From Shinisaurus crocodilurus (lineage: Eukaryota; Chordata; Lepidosauria; Squamata; Shinisauridae): a stretch of 64,000 nt of DNA. Every line of letters starts with the position of its first letter. Within the stretch, counting starts at the first letter, position 1. A program made the position numbers and the translations under genes. The notes beneath the pieces are model-generated. The model was not told the origin of the DNA and made no database searches. It worked only from the letters and a program-made list of their open reading frames with translations. Positions 36,801 to 47,765 of the stretch are shown here, in pieces. Location of the stretch: the NCBI GenBank assembly GCA_021292165.1, contig CM037877.1, forward strand, positions 212,970,716 through 213,034,715, read 5' to 3'.

Positions 36801-37373
36801 ACAAGATTTTGAGGGGTGGTGCAGTTAAGCACAGAGTGTAAACAGTCTTGTTTATATCACCCATGTCAGTACTGCAGAAAATTAAAAGTAGCTAAAGGAT
36901 TCATGCTCCTGGTCCTTTCCATTTGGGAGGAAAGAGTGGCTGATGTGTGTTACAGAGACTTCTTTGCTGCAGCATTAACTACTTATCAAAATTTACCAGC
37001 TATAGCCCTACCTTGCAGGTAATTTCAGAGATGCTGCCTCTGAAAGATTTTTATTCTTACTTTGAACTGAAAGTTTTTACCCAAGTCTAAGATGGTGCTT
37101 AAACTTTCATATTTCTTAAATGTTTTAGAGGTTTGTTACATTATTTAGTGTTACAAGCTCCCTTGAACCTTCTGAAACTATATGGAAAAGATGAATTAAA
37201 GTAAATTTACCATTTCAGATGAGTTGGTGGAGTCATTACTGATCATACTGTCACAGCTGCCTGCACTGCCAACAATTGCCGTGGGATCTGGATCAGCTGT
37301 CCCTATCCACAAATCCTTTTTAGGCATATCACAAATCCATAGTAAGCCCAAGAACTTCCGGAGCCCAAGAACT
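32343..37373 (-). CDS. SARG: SARG (C1orf116-like) gene, three coding exons
   Basis: Specifically androgen-regulated gene protein family, recognised from conserved blocks shared with human SARG/C1orf116. CDS = complement of join(32343..33805, 34875..35049, 37211..37327): 1755 nt, 584 residues plus stop. The start ATG is at 37327; the first residues MPKKDLW resemble the human N terminus. Blocks in order: GSCDSMIS (about 23-30), EEKECLMFLEETLDSLDTEA (50-69), IPPPEPF (199-205), PKPRKLPPNIILK (319-331), RREALEKLGLP (382-392), NFKSITLERSGVGLSSY (460-476), SSRPRPASLGMGKDF (508-522) and a C terminus ending HRREALKKLGLLKE. Residues between these blocks are low-complexity, Ser/Pro/Lys-rich and probably disordered; I see no signal peptide or membrane segment. 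Intron phases are 0 and 1 and are mutually consistent. The family is cytoplasmic and poorly characterised, and its link to androgen response is known from human work only. The paralog PROSER2 is the main alternative, but the C terminus fits SARG better. No stop or frameshift interrupts the model. Confidence 0.93.
33806..34874 (-). other. SARG: SARG intron between coding exons 2 and 3
   Basis: 1069 bp, GT-AG, phase 1. It contains a (TTTA)n tract with a short SINE/LINE tail remnant at about 34775-34855, ending about 20 bp from the exon 2 donor. Otherwise no feature was recognised. Confidence 0.85.
34775..34855 (-). mobile_element. SINE/LINE tail remnant next to SARG exon 2
   Basis: (TTTA)n followed by TTGGACCCCGCCTTTCTACC and CTCAAGGCAGCTAGC, resembling the 3' tail of the local SINEs. 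The remnant ends about 20 bp from the exon 2 donor. Confidence 0.5.
34875..35049 (-). CDS. SARG: SARG second coding exon
   Basis: 175 nt encoding 58 residues plus one base. The acceptor follows a T-rich tract ending CTTGAAG (exon from 35049) and the donor is CCCAAAG|GTAAGC (last base 34875), phase 1. It encodes the best-conserved acidic block of the family, running EEKECL through DTEADSGLS, predicted helical by its heptad-like Leu/Phe spacing. A one-residue length difference from human lies at the exon 1/2 junction. Confidence 0.92.
35050..37210 (-). other. SARG: SARG intron between coding exons 1 and 2
   Basis: 2161 bp, GT-AG, phase 0. It holds one palindromic hAT-type MITE (35540-35678). 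The rest, including 35690-37200, shows no gene or repeat that I recognise. Confidence 0.85.
35540..35678. mobile_element. Palindromic hAT-type MITE in a SARG intron
   Basis: Ends CAGCCTTTCCAAACCTGG and CCAAGTTGGAAAGGGCTG; the flanks TTCTAGGG / TTCCAGGA share 6 of 8 bases, consistent with an aged target duplication. The central CCCATCATCCCCAACC pairs with GGTTGGGGATGAGG. Confidence 0.7.
37211..37373 (-). CDS. SARG: SARG first coding exon with short 5' UTR part
   Basis: Coding part is 37327-37211 (39 codons). On the minus strand the acceptor TTTCCCTTCCAG ends at 37374, so 46 nt of 5' UTR precede the ATG and an upstream non-coding exon is implied. The donor is GAAATG|GTAAAT at 37211/37210, phase 0. 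The encoded segment holds the conserved SCDSM motif, followed by a Ser/Asn-rich linker. Confidence 0.9.
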
Positions 37374-37673
37374 CTGGAAGGGAAACACAAGGTAAAATCA
37401 TGAACATGTACCGCAACTTCAGAACATACTCAAAAGAGGATAGTAATGGATAAATGTTGCTGGTTGCTACATACAAATATCATTTTTCAAGGATGTCATC
37501 AAATATCTTTTCAACACAGTTAAATGCTGCCTCTCTTATACTTAAGGGAGCTCACAATAATATATGGAACAATGCCCAAATTCATAGCCATTGAGATCCA
37601 CTAGTCAATATACTTGAATTATTGGTACCTTCCCTTCATTGTGCTACATTGGTAACCAATCAATTCTTCCAGA

Positions 37674-38291
37674 CAGGGCCAGCCCTACCATTACGCGGGC
37701 TGATGTGCCTGCATCAGGCGGCGGAGCAGGAAGAGTGGTGAATTGTGCCACTCTCGTGTCCCCCCCCATGCCAGGAAGGCCCACCGCTCTCCCCACCACC
37801 TCCAGTGGGTGTTTTGGGGAGCCCCACCAGCCGCTTTCCCACTGTGGCATTTGCAGCAGCAAGAGAGCAACTGGCAGGGCTCTCTAGAGCAACCTGCTGG
37901 GTGCACTGTCAGCCACCCCTGTCGCCACTTCTCCTTACTGTGGGTGGCAGCAATGGCCCTACCTACCTACCCACTTGGCTGGTCAGCTGCTCTCCCAGTT
38001 GCTCAGCCAGAAGGCCACTCGCTCACCCGCTCACCCGCTCCTGCCTTGTGACCCAGGCATGGGGCTCCCGCAAGAGGTCAGCCAACCTCTCGCAGGAGCC
38101 TCGCAACTGGGGCACAAGGCAGGAGTGAGCAGTCAGCTGGGCCCGCTGCCAAACAAACGAGGGAGCCACCAGCCAGCTGGCCAAATGGGTAGGCCAGTCT
38201 GGCAGCTGGGCACAGGGGAGCAAGCAGGCAGGTGGGCAGCAGCAGCACTGCCACCTCGCTTGAGGAGGCAAAATACGTTGGGCCAGGCCTG
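37674..38291. mobile_element. hAT element of the CAGGGCC family, 618 bp
   Basis: Begins CAGGGCCAGCCCTACC and ends GGGCCAGGCCTG; the flanks CTTCCAGA and CTTGCAGA form an 8-bp duplication with one mismatch. The interior is GC-rich and lacks a transposase; overlapping open frames in several frames reflect composition. It lies just upstream of the SARG first coding exon. Confidence 0.8.
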
Positions 38292-38299
38292 CTTGCAGA

Positions 38300-40191
38300 A
38301 CTTGAAAGCACACTCCTTACTGAAAATTTCAGAGAATGGCACAATGAAAGCCATTGGATTTACTCATTCACGTGGTATGTCGAAAGCATGCACAACATTA
38401 TTTGAGCACTAGTCGTTACAATTGTTCCATTGGACACTTACACTGTCCCTGCAAGGTGGACACAGTAATAGTGTTCAGAGTATGCAGGTCAGACATGGAT
38501 GCTAGTATGAGAATCGGTACCTGTATCCAAGCCCCAGCCCCTATTTCTTAGACAATGGGCTTTTCTACACAAGGCTGTTAATCCACTGCACCTACTTTCA
38601 GTTTCATCACAGAATTGAGATCCGAGCACAACACGAGGAGTGTTTCTTTTCCTGTTTTTCTGCTACATAACCTTTAGCTGGCACTGTGGTAGTGGAATAC
38701 AGCAAATATGTAAGTGGAAATAGTGTTTTCTTTCGCTTTCAGAAATAATACCCCATTCTCCCTGCTAAAAAAAAAAACTCGCCAAAAGTGCTGTTTTCAA
38801 ACAGAAGCGAAACTAGAGAGTCACGATGTCATATAAAGAACCCATAAACAACCCTGAGTAGGGAACGACGAGTGCAGAATAAATGTGTCGTGTAGAAAAG
38901 CTCATTACCAGGGCATGGATTATTATGCTGGGTTTGCCACACAAGAAGTGAATTTGGAGGCAATTGGTTCCCTGATTCTGAGCACCAATCCACAGTAAGC
39001 CACATGTTTGTGGGACAATTCCAGTGCCAACCACTGCTAGATTCAAAGATAAAAACAAATAGTCTGGTCAAACTAGCAGGATCAGCATAAGAGGCTGAGC
39101 CAGCCATCAGCACATCATACCGCAACAGTAGTTGTAAATAGTGCTTTCCTCTTTTATGAGGTCTTTCCTATTGCATTTCCTGCTGACCCACCACTTGCTG
39201 ATCCTAGCAATGTTGGGAAATGCCACATTGACAAAATTAGCTGTGCTTTCTGCTCTTCAGACAGTTATACCCTCTTGCTGCTGTTTCACTTAATAAAAAG
39301 ATCAGTCATGGAGGAAGGATCTTTGAACTGCTTCAAGGCACCCTGGTGAAATGGCCCCTCCAGCTGCCTCTGAAATGGGTTTTCATTTGGAGTTTAACAT
39401 CATTTACCACTGTATTCAGTACCTAGTACTTGTGTCAGCAACAGGTACGAAAGAAATAGCTTTGGAGTAGTTTCATTTGTGTCTGAGAGTTTAATAAATT
39501 ACAGTAGAGGTTTGCATGCCAAAAGCCAGCAGCCGACACCAAAGCTCCACCAAACTGATCATGACCCAACTTAAATCATGGTAATGAGAGTATTTCCTTT
39601 CCTTCTCCAAGTCTGTGGAACCTGGTCAGCCTTGGGGCGGGGGGGGGGGGAGCAGAAAACTTGCATACTTGATGTGCATCATGTTATGCTTTGTGAGGCC
39701 CAAGTTTCTTTCCATAGGAACACATTCCTTTGGAATGAAAAGGAGAACAGAAGGAAGATCTCTCAAAAGAACATGTCACTTTAATAAAAGAAAAAGAAGA
39801 GGAGGGGGAGGAGGAGGAGGAGGAGGAGGAGGAGGAGGAGTAATGCCTATGAACCACGGGAAAAGTGCAGAAAAACTTTAAATTATTCAAGGTTGTCAGC
39901 AGCTATAGGGTGATGTGCCTATTTACTAAGGGCAGAGGCCAGGGCGTGTGTTTACCTGGCACATACCTGACATTCCTTCTGTGAAGGAGAATGCCTAAAA
40001 GAGACAGGACACACACATACACTCCAAGTATGTTTAAGGACCAAGGTCTTTTAGAAAGGATCCATCCAGACAGCCCCTTCCCCTGTTTCTACTTTGATGT
40101 AATGCACAATTGGTAGTATGGTTTGCATCTTGCAGGAAAGCAGATACCTTTCACTGCTACATACAAGACAGGAAGTCAGCAGTGCTGGTCC
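38300..40191. other. Upstream of SARG, nothing recognised
   Basis: 1.9 kb without supported gene, apart from a GGA microsatellite at 39795-39841 and poly-G at about 39639-39651. Confidence 0.45.
39795..39841 (+). repeat. (GGA)n microsatellite
   Basis: About 12 near-perfect GGA units. It creates artificial poly-Gly/poly-Ser open frames. Confidence 0.9.
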
Positions 40192-40563
40192 TAGGGTGAC
40201 CAGGTATCCTACTTTACAGAGGACAGTCCTCTACTTTGGAGAGCTGTCAGAGGACTGCCCTTCATTGGAAGGTGACCTCCATTTGATGGGCTGTCCAGTT
40301 TGAGTCTAGTTTGAAGTTAGAACCACAAGGAGAGCGAGCAGGGGCCTTGAAGTTCTCATCGACAGTTAGCACCTGGACAGCAGATTGAGTAGGGCACACA
40401 GGTCACCTAGTCAGTCTTCTCCACCATGGTGAGATGTATTGCATTTTTATTTAAATTATAGAAATTATTTCTAAATGTGGATCTATACATATAAATTAGC
40501 ATATCCATATGTTATGCAAATTGGTGTCCTCTTTTTTGGCAATGTGTAAGTGGCCACCCTAGG
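40192..40563 (+). mobile_element. Non-autonomous DNA transposon, GGGTGGCCAC family, fullest copy
   Basis: Starts CTAGGGTGACCAGGTATCC and ends GTAAGTGGCCACCCTAG; the inverted ends CTAGGGTGRCCA are shared. Relatives: 1-181 (same strand, partial) and 5298-5642 (opposite strand). No coding capacity. Confidence 0.7.
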
Positions 40564-40804
40564 GACTAGCAGAGGGCTGTTGTGAACAGGTTAGAGTGCA
40601 AGGAGGAAATCCTGAACCACTCTTCAGAGGCTGGAATTTAGGGCATGTCCAGAAATCCTAGACCTATGGCAAGAGGAGGGTCAGACAAGACTCCAGCCAA
40701 CCTCCAAAACCAAACTAAAGGCCAGCTAGAGGGGGAAATGGTGGAGACAGGGCATTTGGCAGGAAGAATCTTCTCTATAAACATCCCCCATCCTGTAACC
40801 CCAG

Positions 40805-40965
40805 CAAACATACACTTTATTTATGTCCCAACTTTTATCAAAGAAGCTCAAGGAAGAATACATGATGTGCCCCCTTTTTCCTCACAACAACCCTGCGAGA
40901 AAGGTTAGGCTAAGAGATAGAAACTGGCCCAACGTCACCCAGTAAGCTTGCCATTATGCCACAGT
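40805..40965 (-). mobile_element. Old diverged SINE copy
   Basis: Retains CCTCACAACAACCCTG, GGTTAGGCTAAGAG and ACTGGCCCAACGTCACCCAG in the SINE order. The head is lost and the tail is short. Confidence 0.6.
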
Positions 40966-41339
40966 AGTTTACCCTCATGTATACTAGTGATGGCCTGATT
41001 GGACAGGAAATAATGCAACCTGCCATAGAGAAATACAGTAGATATATTCACCCCAAGCCTCACACATTCCCATGCTATTCTCCATGTCAAATCATGCCAT
41101 CACATTGCCCATCGCTTGGAGATTGGGAACATGCCACAGGCTTGCAAGCTGCCCTCGTATGTCGTTTGTCCCCTCTCTTCCATAGTTTGCTGTATCGTAC
41201 TTGAGCATTATGTCCTCATCGGAACTAAGCTATGGTTAGACCTAAGCAGAAATGCCTCAAAACCATGATTTGCAAACCTACGCTGAACCACAGTTTCAGA
41301 TGGAGGGCTCCTAGTGCTACTAATCAGAACACTCTGTGC

Positions 41340-41510
41340 AGGTATCTCTTCTTAATGGATTTTTGTGGAAATAAAAAGGACAAAAGAAGCAGTGGGGAAA
41401 CATGTAGATTTACAAATGGAAGATGACATTGTCTGGATCCCCCTTAAAATTGTGTCAGTGAGGAAGGGTGACTGCAAAATAAACGCCTCGTCTGGAACCA
41501 CCCTTAATCT
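41340..41510. mobile_element. MITE-like repeat, copy 1 of 2
   Basis: Collinear with 55240-55410: CTTAATGGA, GACATTGTCTGGATCCCCC, AATAAACGCCTCGTCTGGAA. Internal GC content is modest. Ends not determined precisely. Confidence 0.5.
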
Positions 41511-42151
41511 CCTTCTTCTACACTTCCAAGATAAACAGGCATACGACCCAATCCTCAGGTATTGTACTGAAAGTTTCCTTCCCCCTTGCTGTGTACACAG
41601 CAAATCCTGAGGCAGATTTTCCACAGGGTCAGATTTGAATCTTTTAACCAAAGAGTCAAGCCATCATGCAGATGCCATCATGCAGCTTCAGTTCAAGCAA
41701 CTAATGGGCTTGCCCAGGACTATGCAACAAAACCGGTGGCAGGAGCAAGACTGACCTCTCCCTCGGGTCTCTTCCTACCACTCCCTCGCCAAGCTTTGTT
41801 CAGTACATTATATTAGGCCATACTGCCTTGTGAGGATGTGGTCACAAGCTTTATAACCAGTAAGACATGTTTCCAGCTCCACCCCTCTGTCTGTGTCACA
41901 TTCTGTAAATTCATCCAGCAGCTGATGGGAAGACTACTCTTCTTAAGGTGGGTAACTGGTATTTAAGCTCAGCAAATACCGAACAGCTCCTTTTCAAAAT
42001 GCAGTGATGCCAGTTCTATTTGTAAGTATTAAGTAGGTGCTTAAGTATCTTAGGGTGTGTCCATTCAAAATGTAAAAAGCAACCTGAACAAGTGTACTGT
42101 CACTCCAGTGAACAGTCTAATACAATAAAGAGGAAACAACTTACATTACAA
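41511..42151. other. Intergenic, nothing recognised
   Basis: No supported feature. Confidence 0.45.
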
Positions 42152-42159
42152 ATTGGGAT

Positions 42160-42824
42160 CAGGGCCGGCGCTACCGCTAGGCCAACTAGGCGGTTGCCTA
42201 GGGCGCGCGGCTGAAGAGGGCGCGGAAACGCTGCGCTCCTCTTCGCTGCCGCTGCGCCGCCCCCGCCAGGCCTCCGCCGCCGCTGCGCCGCCCCCGCCAG
42301 GCCTCCGCCTCCCCACCCTCCTGCCTGCTGCCGCCGCGCCTCCCCCCGCCTGCCCGCTCGCTCGCCACTGCGCTTCCCCCCGCCCACCCACCCGCTCGCT
42401 CGCTCGCCCGCCGCTGCGCCTCCCCCCGCCCACCCGCTCGCTGCCGCTGCGCCTCCCACCGCCATCGCCAACCCCCCCGTCACCCCCCCCAACCTCCCCG
42501 TCACCTACCTTCGTCGCGTCGCTTCCGGAGCCCCGCCCGCGTTGTTTTGGCGGGAGGAACCAGGGCAGAAGGGCTTAAACAGCCCTGTTGCCATGGTTTC
42601 CCCCCCCCGGCAAAAAACAGCACGGGGGTCCCGTCGCGTCGCTTCAGGAGGAGGAGGAGGAGGCAGCAGCAGCAGCAGCCGCAGCCGCCGCCGCCACAGC
42701 CAGGGCGGGGGGGAAGGTAGGTTGGTGGTGGCGGCGCAGGTTTTTTTTTTTTTCCTGCTTTGGAGAGGGGGGGGCGCTAAATATTTTTTCGCCTGGGGCG
42801 CCAAACTGCCCTGCACCGGTCCTG
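42160..42824. mobile_element. hAT element of the CAGGGCCGGYGC family, 665 bp
   Basis: Perfect 8-bp target duplication ATTGGGAT at 42152-42159 and 42825-42832. Ends CAGGGCCGGCGCTACC and CTGCACCGGTCCTG. The interior has GCCGCC and GGA runs and an inner inverted AGGGCTTAAACAGCCCT shared with the 43516 copy. No transposase. Confidence 0.93.
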
Positions 42825-42832
42825 ATTGGGAT

Positions 42833-43507
42833 GTATGTGTGCCAATCACAGGGTTGTATCCAAAGTTAGTCTAACTTAAGCCCCATTCATTTCAATGGCT
42901 CTACTCTAGGACTAACATTGGATTATATAACCCATGACATTTAATTTTCACATATAGCACCAAGTAGCACCAGGTGGCAAGATATAGCTGTCTTTTTAAA
43001 TTTCCCATAATGCCCCAGAGTGATGCTACATCAGGGGCATTGTGGACAATTTAAATGGTGGCTAGTGCCAGTCTGGAAAAACATATAAAAGGCGGCCCAG
43101 GGTAGGGGTGAGTGGTGTGTCTGTTATGGCCCTGGCAGTTGTCAAAGATGGCAGGTGCTGACAGTGGCCCACATAGCTTCCACCCCCGACACTAGCTAAC
43201 TTCAGTTGTGAACCCTGTTGCTGGGCCTTGACATCAAGACATTATACACAGCAGCTACATCAAGACTAACCCCAGTTCTTCCTATCAGAGATAGGCAGAT
43301 GTCCACTCAAGTTGGCTTGTGTTCTGACACTTAATACTTATGGCAGAAAAGTGACCAACAGGTATTTAGCAGGGTCTCTTCATCATCAATTTGGGATGTC
43401 CAGTGTGGGCAAAAGGCAAGCTGACCAGACACAGGTATAGGCTTAGAGTCATACAATAACTGGCTGGGGTAAGTGGTATGAGTGATAAATTGGAAGTAAG
43501 TTTCAGC
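42833..43507. other. Intergenic between two hAT copies
   Basis: A short TCATTTCAATGG-type MITE piece lies near 42846-42930. Nothing else recognised. Confidence 0.4.
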
Positions 43508-43515
43508 ATAGGTGT

Positions 43516-44075
43516 CAGGGCCGGCGCTACCGCTAGGCAGACCCAGGCGGCTGCCTAGGGCACGTGGCGGAAGAGGGTGCAGCATTTCTGCGCCCCTTCC
43601 TCGCCTCCGGCGCACTCCTGCCCCGCCTGCCGCCTCCGCCGCGCCTCCCTGCCCGCCTGCCAGCCGCTGCCGCCGCTGCCGCCACCGCCACCGCACCTCC
43701 CCCCCCACCTATCTACCTTCCCGTCGTTTCTAGAGCCCCGCCGGCGTTGTTTTGGCGGGAGGAGGAACCAGGGCAACAGGGCTTAAACAGCCCTGTTGCC
43801 CTGGTTCCCTGGCAAAAAAAAAAAAGTGTGGGGGTCCCGTCGCGTCGGAGGAGGAGGAGGAGGAGGAGGAGGAGGAGGAGGAGGAGGAGGCGGCGGCAGC
43901 AGCAGCAGCAGCCAGCAGCAGGGGCGGGGGGAAGGTAGGTGGTGGTGGGGCAGCGGCGGCGCGGGGGGGGGGTTGCAGAGCAGGGCTGCTTTGCTCTGGA
44001 GCCCCCCCCACGGCACGAGGGGGGGCGCTAAATATAATTTGGCCTAGGGCGCCGAACAGCCCTGCACCGTTCCTG
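43516..44075. mobile_element. hAT element of the CAGGGCCGGYGC family, 560 bp
   Basis: Perfect 8-bp target duplication ATAGGTGT at 43508-43515 and 44076-44083. Same orientation and interior order as 42160-42824, with a longer (GAG)n stretch at about 43850-43890. Confidence 0.93.
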
Positions 44076-44083
44076 ATAGGTGT

Positions 44084-44935
44084 CATAGTATCATAGAAAG
44101 CAAGACCCAATATGCAAAAGTATAAATAAGGAATACATCAGCACCAGAAGTCTAAGGCAATCTATTGTCACAGCAGCAGAAGATTCAGTATTGGTAGTGG
44201 ATTAGTAGGTATAAATTCAGGATTTCTATTCTAAATACTCATACACCAAAGTTAGACTGTAGTAATGGGATCCAGAAGAATTTAAATGTGAATCATTAAT
44301 TCTTCAGCATACAGATTCTCCTTCTCCTGTGCTCATGTGAGTGTGCATATGTATTCTTATAATTCTATGCTCATTATGTAGTAGCCAATATCAGTAGTTA
44401 CTCATCTATATTTGAGGTTAACATTTAAAATCAACACTAGTTTGATGTGTCAAAATAATCCATTAGATTTTTGTAGTATCAGGAGCAAATTTACTGTTTT
44501 CAATGCATGATTGGACTTCTTTACTAATGATATATGAACATCTTATTTGTATCTTAGGATGTGCCCTATTGTTATTGGAAACACTCTTTCCTGGCCATTA
44601 GCTATATAGTACCATTCACTTGCAAGAAAAAAGTCACTATGACTAGGGGGATTTACAGAGCTATTTCTTTAGGAAGATGCCTTATAATAGTAACATATGG
44701 AAAAAAATGAGAAAAATTCTCACCACATAGGATCAACAAGTTATCACAAACTAGACATGGTAAGCAGACATCTTGCTTCTAAAATTAAGAGAAGCAAATG
44801 TGCCTCCACGGTGAGATGGGTGGGTTAGATACTTCGATTGAATGAGCACTGTGAGAATTACAATCTAACTTCTCCATGATTACTGCTCAATTTGTCCCAA
44901 GATTACTACTGGCAGAGTATAGGAAAAAGCTAACA
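44084..44935. other. Intergenic, nothing recognised
   Basis: AT-rich, no supported gene or repeat. Confidence 0.5.
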
Positions 44936-45089
44936 TCTACAACATAAATGTGAAAGTTTGTGTGTTTGTACATTTGTTTGTTTGCACATTTGTGTGCATC
45001 GCATAGGCTCCTACACGGTTGGACGGATCTGCCCCAAACTTGGCACACATACTCTTCATCATCCAAGGACAAATACTGGCAGGTTTAAA

Positions 45090-45308
45090 TTTATTTATTT
45101 ATTATATTTATACCCCACCTTTTTTCCTGCAAGGAACCCAAGGCAGCTTACATAGTCCTCCTCCTCTCCATGTTATCCTCACAACAACCCTGTGAAGTAG
45201 GTTAGGCTGAGAGTCAGTGACTGGCCCAAAGTCACCCAGTGAGTTTCATGGCCGAGCGGGGACTAGAACCCGGATCTCCTAAGTCCCAGTCTAACACTCT
45301 AACCACTG
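45090..45308 (-). mobile_element. tRNA-derived SINE inside Helitron 1
   Basis: Minus-strand SINE with an AGAACCCGGATC box B region. It interrupts the Helitron between GGCAGGTTTAAAT and AATCTCTGAAAAACC, which are adjacent in Helitron 2. The SINE head is slightly truncated (ends at TCTAACCACT). Confidence 0.85.
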
Positions 45309-45388
45309 AATCTCTGAAAAACCATCACTGCACCTGTATGGCTCACTCTCAGATAGCCAATGGGCAAACTGACATAGGAGCGCCCCTA

Positions 45389-45545
45389 CGTCATTTAGAA
45401 TGTTCAGGTGAACTGCCGCAGGGGCCTATCAGGAGCGGTTATGCAAATTGACCCTACGTCATTTAGAATGTTCAGGTGAATTGCCGCAGGGGCCTATCAA
45501 GAGTGGTTATGCAAATCGCCCCTACATCATTCAGAATTGCGGCAG
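45389..45545 (+). repeat. 67-bp tandem subrepeat with octamer motifs
   Basis: About 2.3 copies of a unit with CCTACGTCATTTAGAATG, GCCGCAGGGGCCTATC and ATGCAAAT. The octamer sites are at 45441-45448 and 45509-45516. Confidence 0.75.
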
Positions 45546-45554
45546 GGGCCTACA

Positions 45555-46170
45555 CGGGGGGAGCTGGGATTTCATTGTGCAGTCCCGGTGGAGCTGGGAT
45601 TTCATTGTTGTGGAGTCCCAGGGGAGCTGGGATTTCATTGTGTAGTCCTGGGGAGGGGGGAGCAGGGATTTCATTGTGTAGTCCTGGGGGGGGGAGCAGA
45701 GATTTCATTGTGTGTAGTCCTGGGGGGGGGAGCAGAGATTTCATTGTGTGTAGTCCTGGGGGGGGGAGCAGAGATTTCATTGTGTAGTCCCGGGGGAAGG
45801 GAGCAGGGATTTCATTGTGTAGTCCCGGGGGAAGGGAGCAGGGATTTCATTGTGTAGTCCCAGGGGGGAGCAGGGGTTTCATTGTGTAGTCCCGGGGGGG
45901 AGCAGGGGTTTCATTGTGTAGTCCCGGGGGGAGCAGGGGTTTTGTTGTGTAGTCCCGGGGGGGAGCAGGGATTTCGTTGTGTAGTCCCAAGGGAGCTGGG
46001 ATTTCATTGTTGTGTAGTCCCGGGGGAGCTGGGATTTCATTGTTGTGTAGTCCCGGGGGAGCTGGGATTTCATTGTTGTGTAGTCCCGGGGGAGCTGGGA
46101 TTTCATTGTTGTGTAGTCTGGGGGGAACAGGGATTTCATTGTGTAGCCCCGGGGAAGCTGGGATTTCAGA
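45555..46170 (+). repeat. Minisatellite in Helitron 1
   Basis: About 19 units of 29-37 bp built on GAGCTGGGATTTCATTGTG, then TAGTCCCGGGG. Neighbouring units share private variants, for example four TTGTTGTG units at about 46000-46120 and three GTGTGTAG units at about 45695-45785. Open frames across it are repeat artefacts. Confidence 0.92.
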
Positions 46171-46342
46171 AAAACAGAAAATCGTGTTGTGACGGCTTTT
46201 TAAGAAAACATTTTAAAAACAATAAATGATTGAAAGGTGTTGTGAATTTTTCGTTTCAACCTTTCCTATGCCTTAAGGAATTTAGAACAAATAGTACCTA
46301 TAAGAAAATGACGACCTGGGCAATGTTGGGTAAAAAAGCTAG

Positions 46343-46967
46343 TCACATATAAACGAACAGCTGAACCTGTAAGGACCTTTGAGTAGCTCAAAAGCCAGCT
46401 GTTCTAAAGGCTTTAGGAGGTAACAAAGGTGTAGTTATTTTATTTATAGCTCTAAAATCGGAGACATTAAATATTAATGAATATCCTGAAACCAACAATT
46501 CAACGATACCAACAATGAACATAGGACACAGCAGTAAAATATTTTCTTGATGCACTGCTGTCTATTCTTGAGGAAATGAATCCAGGGTGTGCCCAATACT
46601 TAAGATATCAACAATGCTTATGTGAGCTAACTGAAGGAGGCAGGTTGCCAATTCTTCCTATGTGACCTTCAGTTACAGGGGATGATAAAGTTTTTAAACC
46701 AGTGGGTGCCAGGACAGAGTGATAAAATAAATGATTTCATATACACACACTTACGGAGCCCTCAGTACTGTACATGTACTATGACCCATTGCTTTTTTAA
46801 ATAGAAGCAAGACACATGGTTCTGCAAGATCAGGTTGCTTGCTCTACAACTGTGTGCTCTTTAAACTGTAAGATTAGTACTAATGTTACATTCTGTAAAA
46901 CACTGGCCTGCCATGAAGGGGAACCATAAATATGGTTCACCATCACAAGTGAAATTAAATGCCAACT
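46343..46967. other. Intergenic, nothing recognised
   Basis: No supported feature. Confidence 0.45.
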
Positions 46968-47207
46968 TATTTATTTATTTATTATATTTATACCCCCACC
47001 TTTTTTCCTGCAAGGAACCCAAAGTGGCTTACATAGTCCTCCTCCTCCTCTCCATTTTATCCTCACAACAACCCAGTGAGGTAGGTTAGGCTGAGAGGCA
47101 GTGACTGGCCCAAAGTCACCCAGTGAGTTTCATGGCTGAGCAGGGACTAGAACCCGGATCTCCCGAGTCCCAGTCCAACACTCTCACCACTACGCCACAC
47201 TGGCTCT
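46968..47207 (-). mobile_element. tRNA-derived SINE, full copy
   Basis: (TTTA)n tail at the left, then the body GGTAGGTTAGGCTGAGAGGC and box B as GAACCCGGATCTCC. The head ends CACACTGGCTCT at 47207. Confidence 0.88.
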
Positions 47208-47454
47208 CTCTGGCCATTTGACATTCACTTTGACATTCACTGTCATTGCTTATTGACAAGTTTGGAGAAGTAGGTTTTCTTTTCATGGTGGAAAATGAAA
47301 GCCTAGGCTAGAGCCCTCCTCCTTTCTACAAAACATTAACCAACCTGAATATGTTCCTAAAGAATAACTGAACCATAGGATAGTGGTAAGAGTAGCAGGT
47401 GACCTCTCCCCCCATATTCACTTCTACAATTGTCATACTATTTAATTATAGTTT

Positions 47455-47765
47455 ATATCTCACTCTTCTTCTCAGGTGTTCCGGGTGGGATATATATTTA
47501 TTCTTGCAACAATCCCATGCGTAGTTTAGGCTGAGGGCTAGTGAATACCCCAGCTCCCCAGCCTGATGCTCTCCAGATGTATTGGCTCATGCTGGCTGGG
47601 GATGATGGGAGTTCTAGTCCAACACATCAGGAGAGCACTAGGTTGGGGGAAAGGGAGCTAGTCCAAGGTCACCCAGTCAACTTCATAACCAAGTGGAGAT
47701 TTGAATCTGCATTTCCACTTATCCTAGTCAGAAACCAACTGCTACAATATCCTGGCTCTCCAATC
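47455..47765 (-). mobile_element. Old SINE interrupted by a hAT-type MITE
   Basis: SINE blocks lie at 47455-47545 (TTAGGCTGAGGGCTAGTGA) and 47660-47765 (CCAAGGTCACCCAG, CCTGGCTCT). Between them is a palindromic MITE (about 47553-47655) with GATGCTCTCCAGATG and CATCAGGAGAGCACTAGG arms. Confidence 0.65.

Larger units (their letters stand above)
44936..46342 (+). mobile_element. Non-autonomous Helitron, copy 1
   Basis: Starts TCTACAACATAAATGTG after an A and ends GGGTAAAAAAGCTAG before a T: the 5'-TC, CTAG-3' and A/T target of Helitrons. The 5' segment with CATAGGCTCCTACACGG and CCAAACTTGGCACACATAC is nearly identical to copy 2. It contains an inserted SINE (45090-45308), 67-bp subrepeats (45389-45540) and a minisatellite. 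No Rep/helicase. Confidence 0.85.

Noticed and set aside
42100..44110. Long Ala/Arg/Pro-rich and poly-Ser/poly-Gly frames
   Set aside because: They lie within hAT elements with GCC and GGA runs; no conserved protein and open on both strands.
45476..46229. Long open frames encoding repeated short peptides in the Helitron minisatellite
   Set aside because: All frames and both strands are open because the repeat lacks stop codons; there is no start context or family match.
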